Source: Phaeosaccion multiseriatum (taxonomy: Eukaryota > Ochrophyta, other classes). From it: 64,000 nucleotides of DNA. This document shows, one piece after another, positions 55,108-64,000 of this stretch (positions within the stretch are counted from its first letter, which is position 1; every line of letters begins with the position of its first letter). The notes under the pieces are model-generated. The model searched no databases, was not told the origin of the DNA, and worked only from the letters and a program-made list of their open reading frames with translations. A program made the translations under genes and the position numbers. The stretch is taken from contig OZ218961.1 in the NCBI GenBank assembly GCA_965112735.1, positions 2,170,001 to 2,234,000 of the forward strand, written 5' to 3'.

Positions 55108-55817
55108 CCCCCCCCTCCCTCTCTCCTCTGAGAAGGAACGAGCCGGTGAGGTTCACCTTTCTCCTTTCTTCCCTCCCTCCCTCTTCATCGCCCTTATGTG
55201 TGCCGTGTGTGGCGAAACTTGTAAACGCTTTCTTTTTTCCCTTCTCTTTCTTGCTCAACCTCGCTACAGTAAACCGTGTAAAATGCAGTAGGTGAACGGA
55301 TAACGCTTTCCTAGAAAACCAGAGCAAGGGGTACGGTTGTAAAGGACAACTTCCCCCCAAGAAACCTGTATGTGGGGCTCTACCAAAGGGTAAAACGCAT
55401 TTTTGCTGGGCGTAGTAGGAGAACGCCCAAGAAAAAATGAAACCGTCGAATCCTGACTTAGTTCCTCTTCACTTTCCATGAACACTCACTACTGTATATG
55501 TCTGCCTCGATCTCCCTGCTGATAAGAACACTGTCTGCCTCAATCTCCCTGCCCCCTACCTGCTCCTTTCTCGCCGCGGCTGCTCAAGGACCCCCATATC
55601 ACCAACTGTCGTATCACCAACTTCGCACTAACTCGTACCGCTGGCAGCTGGACGACGAGACCGGGCCGGACGGAGACAGGCACTGTAGCAGACCACTGCC
55701 CACCACGTGCACTCTTGCCGCTAGACAGGCAGGGGCAGGCGCTGAAGCAGCAGGCCGCTGCTGCCGGAGGGTTACGCTTGCATATCACCAACTGCTGCAC
55801 CATCAGCCAATGCATCA
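55108..55817. other. Spacer between channel 3' end and receptor 5' end
   Basis: 710 bp upstream of the receptor ATG, expected to hold its promoter. No box recognised. Copies of the dispersed motif at 55597-55622 and 55781-55798. Confidence 0.45.
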
Positions 55818-55957
55818 CTAGCTGCTGCCCCCCCCCCCCCTCTCCTTCTCCTCCTCCTCCTCCTCCTCCTCCTCCCCCTCCTCACCCTCAACAATTTCGC
55901 TTGCTACCCCTCCGGCCAATCGGCCTCCTCCTGTATCACCAACTGCAGCTGCTGCTG

Positions 55958-55989
<32 letters not shown>

Positions 55990-58900
55990 AGCCCCCTCCT
56001 CTCCTCCTCCTCCTCCTCCTCCTTCCTCCTCTCCAAGCTGCTAAACACATCCTTCTGTATCTTTGCCAACTCGAGAATCCTCCTCTCTAACTTGGGCCCG
56101 ACCTTGACCCAATCGAGGATCTGGCCCCAGTCACAAATCTCATCCAAGAGACTCCGACCCAGCTCTGGATAAAGGTCTCGAAGAAGATCGAAGTCTGCCT
56201 TGCCGAGGGAGAGCACTTCGCAACGGGTGCGGGCTTTGACCTCGACCTAGATATGATAAAGGAAGGTAAGATAAGATAAGGTAAGGTAAAATAAGATAAG
56301 GGAAGGGAGGAGAAAGAAGGTGTATGAGTGGCGAGGTGGGGGTGTATGGGGTGGGTGGGTGGGTGGGTGGAGGTGTATGGGTGGGGAGATGATGGAAGTG
56401 TATGGGTAGGGATGGAGGTGGAGGTGTAGAGGGCCAGACGGGTCCTCTGCGTCCTGACACCCCTGACACACCACAACCATAACGAAGAACCAACTAACCC
56501 ACCTTAATCTCGAACATCATTGCCTGCTCCAGCACGATGGTGGCTTGGCCGAAGTGAGACCCGTCGCGGAAGATTCGGTAGGCGGAGGAGGAGACTGCCG
56601 TCGACATCGACGGACGTGGATTGTTGCTGCGGGTGAGTGAGTGAGTGGGTGAGTAGTAAGGCAATAGGCCGGGTGGGTGGGATGGGGAGACGAGGAGAGG
56701 GGAGGGGGAGGGGAAGGGAGAGCGAGGAGAGGGGAGGGGGAGGGGAAGGGAGAGGGTAGGGGAGGGGAGGGGAGGGGAGGGGAGAGGAGAAGGACGGGGA
56801 GAGAGTAGGGGAGGGGATGAAGAGAGAGGAGGGGCCGGGTGGGGTGGAGCGAGTAGGGAGGAGAGGGGAGATCAGAGAGGAGGGAAGGGCAGGGAGGCGA
56901 GGAGAGGGGAGGAGGGCCGTTGTTAAGCACTGCGTCTGCTGCGAGAGGAGGGCGACTGACACCAGGTATTGACTGACACCAGGTACTGACTGACACCAGG
57001 CATTGACCGACTGGCCGACTGACACCAGCCACTGACGGATAGGGTCTACAGCGCGTTGAGGCTTTGGGAGTGGAACTACGTGTCTACGTAAGTATGTAAC
57101 TACTTAAGTACGCACCTTCCATCCTCGCTCGGGTATCCCTCCCCCATAGAGGCCACCGCACACGGATCTAGCCTGACACCAGGCCCTGGCCTGTCCCTAT
57201 CCGGATACGAGTTGCTGCCATCCCCCCCCCCTCCTCCTCCCCCTCCTCCTTCCCCTCCCCCGCTGATCTTCCTCCGTGGGCCCAGCGTTCCTCCTCCTCC
57301 TCCTGCTTGCTCTGCCTCCCTCGCATCACACACTCCGTTGAGTAGGAAGACCATCTCCCGGACTCGTAGTACCGGCCGTATCACCAACTCGCCCCTTGCG
57401 TACTCGGCCGGCCGTAAGAGCGGCACAATGACGCTGAAGGGGGGGGAGCGGAGAGAAAAGGGCAGTTGGCGTTGCAGTTGGCAGGTTGGAGCAGAGAGGG
57501 GGTGTCAGGACAGAGGGTGGGTGGGTGTTAGGACAGTGGGTGGGTGGGTGCCAGGACAGAGGGTGTGCGGGTGTCAAGACAGAGGGTGGGGGTGTCAGGA
57601 TGGAGAGTCGAAGGCAATGAAGGGCATTGGAGGGGCCGTAGGGGCACAAACAAGAGCAAGGACGGCAGAAGGCCATCTCATGTACATACGTACGTACGTA
57701 CGTACCTAATAAAGCCGGCGAAATGCTCCTCCAGCATGCAGATGGTAGGCAGCTTGGGCAGATAGGAACGGTACACGAACGTTACGGCAGGGATGCGCAG
57801 GAAGGGGGGAAGGTCCTGCAGGATCTCTCGCTCGGGGAACACTGAGTTGAAGTTCACCTGTTGGTGATACAGGTCGGTGGAAGGGTGTTGCATGTCCATG
57901 GGAGGGTGAGTGAGTGAGTCAGTGAGTGGGCAGGATGGGGGGGTGGGTGAGTGGGTGTTAGGACAGACAGTGTCAGGACAGAGGGTGTCAGGACAGAGAG
58001 TGTCAGGACAGAGGGTGTCAGGACAGAGAGTGTCAGGACAGGGGGTGTCAGGACAGAGGGTGTCAGGACAGAGAGTGTCAGGACAGAGGGTGTCAGGACA
58101 AGAGAGTGTCAGGGCCGATGGAGTGAGGCAAGACTCAAGCCTCAAGACTCAAGCCTGACGACTCAAGACTCACCTTGAAATTAAGGTGGCGCCGCATGGA
58201 TCTTCTCTGCGGCTTGCTGAGGTGCATGTCACGCATGTACTCACACAGGAACTCAACCTAAGAGGGAGAGAGGGAGAGGAAGGGAGGGAGGGAGGGAGGG
58301 TGAGAGGGAGGGAGGAAGAGAGGGAGGGAGGGAGGGAGGGGGAGAGGGGGGGAGGGAGGGAGGGAGGGAGAGAGGGAGGGAGGGAGAGGGAGGGAGGGAG
58401 GGGGAGAGGGGGGGAGGGAGGGAGGGAGAGAGGAAGAGGGAGAAAGAGACACCGGCAGCGGGGTGGGGCGTGGGGTTCAGTGTTAGGTCGATGAAAGTGA
58501 AACTCAAAACCCCCTCAGGTTCTATCGATCCATCTATTGCAAAACTGAAACTGGCACTCGCTTTCCTTACCTGCTGCTTTCTGAGCCTCTCCTGGGGGTC
58601 GAGGTTGAGGACAATGTTGACGAGGGCCCCAATGACATAGGCAAAGAGAGTCGTGCCCATGACCTCGGAGACGAATGCCACCACCTGTGATAATCATGTA
58701 CAGCAGTTGGTGGTATGGCCGGAGAGGGCAGGAGGGGAGAGGGGGTGGGGGGGGAGGCAGGAGGGGAGAGAGGAAAGGGCAAGTAGGGGAGGTCAGAGAA
58801 AGGAATATGGGTATGGATAGCCAGGTATATGTGAGTGTGTACAGGTATGCATATGGGCATAAGCTTATGTAAGGACAGGTATATGTGAGTATGTACAGGT

Positions 58901-61900
58901 ATGCATATGGGCATAAGCTTACGTAAGGACAGGTATATGTGAGTAGCATATGGGCATGATGCGGGCATAAGGTGATAGGGTTAGGGTACAGGGGCATAAA
59001 TGCAAACGGGTGTGAGCAGGGAGGCATACCGGCATATGGGCCGGGTTATAGTAAAGCAATGGGAAGGCAGCCTATGGGAAGACAGTTTCATGGCCATGGG
59101 TAGGCAGACCTCGCCGCCGACACATACCAGCTCATTGATGTTTGCCTCTGGGGTGATGTCTCCATACCCCACCGTAGTCATCGTTGTGAAGGCCCAGTAC
59201 ACGGAGGATAGATAGCGTGCTCCGATCCCCTCCTCATTGAGGCACGAGTAGTGGGTGTCGTCATACACACAGTACTTCTCCATCCAGGAGCCATCTGTGA
59301 ATTCAATCGCCAATGTGGGTGTGCGCGTGAGCGTGGGTGTGCGTGTGTGTGTGCGTGTTTGTGTGCGTGCATGTGCATGTGTGAAGAAGGGTCAGTGTGA
59401 GTATCAGTGTGTCAGCCGCCGCCCCAGTGCCCTGTCTCTCACAGCTGGCGTATACAGCTGTACCCATCCTCCCCTCCCTCCCCTCCCCTCCCCTCCCCAT
59501 ATGTCTCTACCTGTGGAGCCGCTATTCGCGTTGCCAGTGGCGTACCACACACACGCGTTGAGGTGTGCCGCAAAGTACATGGTGATGACCAACTTGGTAA
59601 GCCGCAGGGTGGCTGTGCTGATTGGAATCACATCTTCAAAGCTTTCGAAGAACGTGCTGTTGGGCAGTTAGGGGAGGTAGGGATGGCGATGGGAGGGTGT
59701 GGTGAGTCAGTGGGTGGGTGGGTGGGAGGGAGGGAGGGAGATGCATACATCGAGGGAAAGCGAGCGAGAGAGAGAGAGGGAGAGGAGCGGTGGGAGAGGT
59801 GGTGGTGATGGTGATGGTGGTGATAGTGATGGTGATGGTGATGGTGGTGATGGTGGTGGTGGTGATGGCGATGGTGATGGCGATGGTGATGATGGTGGTC
59901 GCGGTAGGGGGGGGAGAGGGACATATGCTTTGAGTCATATGATGGGAAAAGCGCTTCTCTCCTGTGCTTGACCTCTCTCCGTACCATCCCCTGCCATCCA
60001 CCACCATCCAGCACCATCCACTGCCATCCTTTGCCATCCCCTGCCATCCACCACCAGCCACCACCATCCACTGCCATCCTTTGCCATCCCCGACCATTCC
60101 CATCTCCCCCCCCTCCTCGAAACCACCCCCATAAATACCCAATACCCGATACCCAACAAGACGCACCTCATCTTGAGGAGTCGAAAGATCTTGACAAGGC
60201 GAATGAGCTTGGTGGTGCGAATGAGCTTCGTGCTCCGCAGTGCTCCACTATTGCTCACCGCAGCCTTGAGCAACAGGTCCAAGGGCACCGTACTCATCAG
60301 GTCTACGAAGAACCAACCCTTTAAGTAAGACTTGGCGATTTTGGTCCTGGACGTGGCAAGGTCTCCCTCATCCATGTAGGAAGTGTTGAAGGAGAGGATC
60401 ATGTCTGCGAAGAAGATGCTGTTTTGGGGTGAGAAATGTGTAAGGTAGGTACGTAAGTGGGTGGATGGGTGGGTGGATGGGTGGGTGGGTGGGTGGGTCA
60501 GAGGCATATGGGATGGAGGGAAGGAAATATAGAGGCGTATGGGACGGGGGAGGGGAGTTGGTAAGAACTGTTGAAAGGAGCATGTCCAAGAAGAAGATGC
60601 TCTTGGGGGGGAGGGATGGCAGTAGATGCGTGGGAATTCTCTTGGGGGGGGGGGGATGGCAGTAGATGCGTGGGAGTCGTATGTCAGTATTTGGGTGGGT
60701 GGATGGGTGGGTGCGTGGGTGGGTGGGTGGGTCCGTATGTGCGTGGGTGGGTGGATGAATGGGATGGATAGGTTAAGACAGAGGGAAGCAAAAGAGAAAC
60801 ATATCCCTCCCCCCCCCCCCCCCCCCCGTATCACCAACGCACTAACCTGTCGATGATGCAGTCAACGACGAACCAAGCCCCCGTGGCGGACACATCAAAC
60901 CCAAGCCTGAAAGTGACCTCCACCACCGAGAACACGATGAGCATGGCGCTGCAGATGTCCCACACCGCCTTAGCGGTGCTCTCGGGATGAATGAGGAAGT
61001 GCTTAGCCCACAGCGCGGAGGGGGAGTGCCCTACCAGTTCGATCTTCCGGGCCTTGTCGAGGCGTTTGCCCTGTGTTAGCGGGGAGGGGGGGTGGAGGGA
61101 GGAGGGAGGAGGGAGGGGGGAGGAGAGAGGAGGGAGGAGGGAGGAGGGAGGAGGGAGGAGGGAGGAGGGAGGAGGGAGGAGGGAGGGAGGGAGGGAGGGA
61201 GGGAGGGAGGGAGGGAGGGAGGAAGGGCGGGAGGGAGGGAGGGAGGGAGGGAGGGAGGGAGGGAGGGAGGGAGGGAGGGAGGGAGGGAGGGAGGGAGGGA
61301 GGGAGGGAGGGAGGGAGGGAGGGAGGGAGGGAGGGAGGGAGGGAGGGAGGGAGGGAGGGAGGGAGGGAGGGAGGGAGGGAGGGAGGGAGGGAGGAGGGAG
61401 GAGGGAGGAGGGAGGAGGAGGGAGGCGGAGGGAGGAGGGAGGAGGGAGAAGGGTGGAGGGAGGAGGGAGGAGGGAGGAGGGAGGAGGGTTAGGGTCAGAC
61501 TAGCGCGACACCCTCCTTCATCCACCCCTCCACCCCCCTGCCCACCCATTGACATACTACGTCTACCCACCCACTGACATACTACACCCAACCCACCTGC
61601 TCTCTATCGATCCCGGTGGCCACAGCCCGAAGGAAGTGACTGCTTCCGTCCTCCACGACCGATCCCGAGTAACGACGGCTCAGATCTCGATTCCGAGTCG
61701 ACGGATCCCCGCTGCTGCTGGTGTCAGGACAACACCCCATCCGGGCGCTGCTGCCGGCTGTGGTGGTGCTATGGTCGTCGTCATCTGGGCCTTCTCCTCC
61801 TCCTCCTCCTCCTCCTCCTCCTCCTCCTCCTCCTCCTCCTCCTCCTCCTCCTCCTCCTCCTCCTTCTCTGCGATCACTGCTGGCGCCATCGACTGCCATC

Positions 61901-62595
61901 GTCGCCGTCCCCTTTTCTATACAGTCCTCTCCTCTTCGCTTTTCTTCTCCTCCTCCTCCTCCTCCTCCTCCTCCTCCTCCTCTTCCTCCTCCCCCCTTTC
62001 CTCTTGCTACTCCTCCCAGTCCTCCTCCTTCTCCCCCTCCTCCTCCTCCCCCTCCCCCTCCTCCTCCTCCACCACCATCACCACCACCTCCTCCCCCTCC
62101 TCCCTCTCCCCGCACTCCTCCTGCTGCCTCTCCTACTATCCCTACTATTGCTGTACCACCAACTTGTGCGGCAGCTGCTGTATTACCAACTGCTGCTGCG
62201 GCTGTTGTGGCTCCTGCGTCTCCTCCTAGCCCCCCTCCCCCGGCCCCGGCTGCCCCCTCCGCCCCCTCTCTCCCCTCGTGTTGACCCCCCCGCACCAAGA
62301 GGGAGCGAGGTGGTGCTGACGAATCCAAGGGAAGATGCGGTGAGTGAGCTTGCCCCTCGCCCTGTCCCCCGCCTTGCTGCCTCTCCCCATCCACTGCCAT
62401 CCTCCCCTCCTCCTCCTCCTCATCATCATCAAGGGCATCCGCCTCGGTGGGGAAGACTTTGTACTTGGTGCTTGCAAGAGACAAAAGACTCTCCTGGGGC
62501 AGCGCTCGCTTGGCAATCGCCAGCACTCTCTGGGGTTGGATGAGAGGCGTATGAGGGGATATATATATGCAATATATATATGTAATATATATATA

Positions 62596-62627
<32 letters not shown>

Positions 62628-63178
62628 GTGTGTGTATGAGGGAATAGAAGCACACGGGTGGGGAGGTAGAGGCGTAAGGGGGGGTAGACAGAGGCATATG
62701 GGCAGGGAGGGAGATGGGGTAGAGGGTAGAGACACATGGCAAGTGGGAGGGCTCTCGCGGCGACCACCCTATTGACATACTACACCCACCCCTTGACATA
62801 CTACACCCACCCCTTGACATACTACACCCACCCCTTGACATACTACACCCACCCCTTGACATACTACACCCACCCCTTGACATTTTACACCCACACATTG
62901 ACATACTACACCCACCCATTGACATACTACACCCACCCATTGACATACTACACCCACCCTTTGCCATACTACACCCACCCTTTGCCATACTACACCCACC
63001 CTTTGCCATACTACACCCACCTGGCCGCTGGCCTTTTGCATCGTGCGGAGGGAGCGCTTCTTGGGAAACCCCTTCTTGCCGCCACTGCTGCTTGGAGACG
63101 TGGTGATCCGAGTCGTCGCCTCTGTGACGCCCCTCTCCGCCGCTGCTGAAGCAAAAGCCGTCTTGCCCCCTCTTCCTC

Positions 63179-63216
<38 letters not shown>

Positions 63217-63629
63217 CCCTGTTGTCCCTGTACCACCAACTGCCGTACCACCAATGGCTGCCTCGCCCCCTGTCCCTGCTCCTGCCCCTCCTGTATCACC
63301 AACGGCCCCCCTCTCTCCGCGTCCGGTCCTGCAAATGGCACACTAAGCTCCGACTTAACCGCAACAGGCAGCATGGTGGGCATGCTCTTCTCCAACCCAT
63401 CGCCGCCATCTGTGACGACTCCATCGGTTGCCATCCCCATCCCCGTCCCCGTGGAGGAGTGGGTGTACAGGGATGTGTCTCCTGGCGGTGTGTGAGGGGG
63501 TGTACGTGTATACTGCTCCTCCTCGTCACCTCCTTCTTGAGGGGCTGTTGGATCTGTGGGCCCTGCGTACACGGACGGGGTGGTGTTATGCGGAGAGCAG
63601 CGGAGGGCAGAGTATCGAGGGGTTATCAT
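55818..63629 (-). CDS. Voltage-gated cation channel with CNBD (EAG/CNG type)
   Basis: Twelve exons with every phase matching: 63629-63021, 62529-61597, 61070-60847, 60418-60167, 59656-59511, 59294-59128, 58684-58571, 58257-58174, 57857-57706, 57433-57116, 56626-56503, 56246-55818; 1,183 residues. The first ~515 are low complexity. Then S1 ([19 protein letters not shown]), S2/S3 ([34 protein letters not shown]), an S4 with regularly spaced basic residues ([19 protein letters not shown]), S5 ([18 protein letters not shown]), a pore helix and selectivity filter [12 protein letters not shown]6 ([18 protein letters not shown]), a C-linker ([19 protein letters not shown]) and a CNBD ([14 protein letters not shown] ... 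[14 protein letters not shown] ... [17 protein letters not shown]). The GYGD filter predicts K+ selectivity. The dispersed motif is embedded in the CNBD (ELVIRPV, 57378-57393) where the family usually has E-x-I-x-x-G-D, so cyclic-nucleotide binding is doubtful. The C-terminus is poly-Glu/Gly. Confidence 0.88.
57500..58120 (+). repeat. GTGTCAGGACAGAGG minisatellites flanking channel exon 9
   Basis: Units of GGGTGTCAGGACAGAG(A/G) at 57500-57600 and eleven more at 57958-58115, on either side of exon 57857-57706. The same unit occurs in the E1 gene at 36170-36262, on the other strand relative to transcription. Confidence 0.9.
58262..58445 (+). repeat. (GGGA)n array in channel intron 7
   Basis: Interrupted GGGA array. 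In the transcript it is a CCCT tract ending a few bases before the acceptor TTAG at 58258-58261. Confidence 0.85.
58800..58960 (+). repeat. GGTATATGTGAGTATGTACA minisatellite
   Basis: A ~60-bp unit (AGGTATATGTGAGT, GTACAGGTATGCATATGGGC, ATAAGCTTATGTAAGGAC) is present two and a half times in channel intron 6. Confidence 0.85.
59803..59905 (+). repeat. (GGTGAT)n array
   Basis: GGTGATGGTGATGG trinucleotide/hexanucleotide array in channel intron 4. Confidence 0.88.
61080..61490 (+). repeat. (GGGA)n array with GGGAGGA flanks in channel intron 2
   Basis: Perfect GGGA units from about 61183 to 61395 with one early interruption, flanked by heptameric GGGAGGA units. In the transcript it is a (TCCC)n tract before the acceptor at 61071. 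Confidence 0.92.
62545..63020 (+). repeat. TATATA tract and CCCATTGACATACTACACC minisatellite
   Basis: Channel intron 1 holds an ATATAT tract (62562-62632) and 13 copies of a 20-bp unit ACACCCACCC(A/C)TTGACATACT (62765-63020). The same unit occurs at 49445-49520, 52135-52170 and 61545-61590, and in reverse orientation at 44150-44240. Confidence 0.92.
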
Positions 63630-63873
63630 TAGTGTCGAAGGGGTAATGTCGACATTTGGTTAAAAAGTCGAGACGTTCTAGTTGAAAAAGTAGAGACGTT
63701 CTAGGAGGTGGAAGTCGAGGGTTAGGACGGAGGGAGGGAGCACGACAAAAGAGGAGCACCCCTCCACACCTCCCCTTCACACCACTCATACACACACACC
63801 ACTCATACACACACTCAAACACACACACACACTCAAACACACACTCAAACACCCTCGCACACAAACATCCACA

Positions 63874-63938
<65 letters not shown>

Positions 63939-64000
63939 GAAACACACAAGAAACACACACAGAAGAACGTAATTCTCTCAGTTGATTCCCCCAAGTCAAC
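63630..64000. other. Right edge, upstream of the channel gene
   Basis: No gene recognised. A GTCGAG/AAAGTAGAGACGTTCTAG tandem pair lies at 63665-63710 and a (CA)n array at 63778-63938. This should contain the channel promoter. Confidence 0.5.

Noticed and set aside
61076-61591. GGREGG- and PSLPPSL-type repeat proteins here and at 40548-41130, 47402-48147 and 49489-50537
   Set aside because: Six-frame artefacts of GGGA/CCCT arrays lying in introns of well-supported genes.
62562-62640. AT-rich tract as replication origin or centromere-like sequence
   Set aside because: Only about 75 bp of TATATA inside a channel intron; nothing else supports such a role.

Overview
This is nuclear DNA from a eukaryote. 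Nearly every conserved gene is cut by GT-AG spliceosomal introns whose phases join exactly, and no bacterial-style operon is present. The mix of families points to a protist or microalga, most plausibly a stramenopile-like lineage: STAND NTPases with kinesin-light-chain-like TPRs, a 7TM receptor fused to an RGS domain, FNIP repeats, a KDZ-type DNA transposon, an SR splicing factor and an EAG/CNG-type channel. I cannot name the species. The DNA is GC-rich and saturated with microsatellites, in introns, between genes and inside exons.

Layout. 1-10.2 kb is a tandem duplication: an NB-ARC/TPR gene followed by a piece of a bacterial-type NAD-dependent DNA ligase (LigA). The first ligase piece keeps OB fold, zinc finger, HhH and BRCT but carries two frameshifts and a stop. 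The second keeps only the OB fold, joined to a broken RING-like tail. 11.6-13.1 kb holds a minus-strand Golgi-type carbohydrate sulfotransferase. 13.2-23.1 kb is a 9.8-kb DNA transposon with ~165-bp terminal inverted repeats; it carries an 11-exon minus-strand gene for a KDZ-like transposase fused to a Ulp1/SENP-like cysteine protease, and a convergent plus-strand gene of unknown family. Then come an RRM/RGG/RS splicing factor (23.1-25.6 kb), a FNIP-repeat protein (26.7-27.9 kb, minus), about 2.4 kb with no gene I recognise, and a small single-pass membrane protein (30.3-31.6 kb, minus).

32.0-45.9 kb is one 23-exon ubiquitin-activating enzyme (E1, UBA1-like) gene. It is about twice normal size because of a Q/Y-rich N-terminal extension and a ~355-residue acidic insertion in the second adenylation domain. 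46.6-55.1 kb (minus) is a 7TM-RGS hybrid receptor. 55.8-63.6 kb (minus) is a complete 12-exon voltage-gated, CNBD-containing cation channel of 1,183 residues. The last two genes are neighbours on one strand and both belong to membrane signalling; the ubiquitin E1 and the transposon-borne Ulp1 protease act on related modifiers but need not be linked.

The most unusual property is genome-wide in character. Two short motifs, CAGTTGGTGATACAG and ATGGCAGTGGATGG, recur dozens of times outside the transposon and the NB-ARC genes. They occur in both orientations, in introns and intergenic DNA, and in frame inside the poorly conserved loops of real proteins; in several places the first motif abuts or supplies a splice acceptor. 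I know of no described element that matches. Several genes need a one-base correction at a homopolymer (transposase, transposon gene, FNIP gene), so some frameshifts may be assembly errors rather than true lesions.
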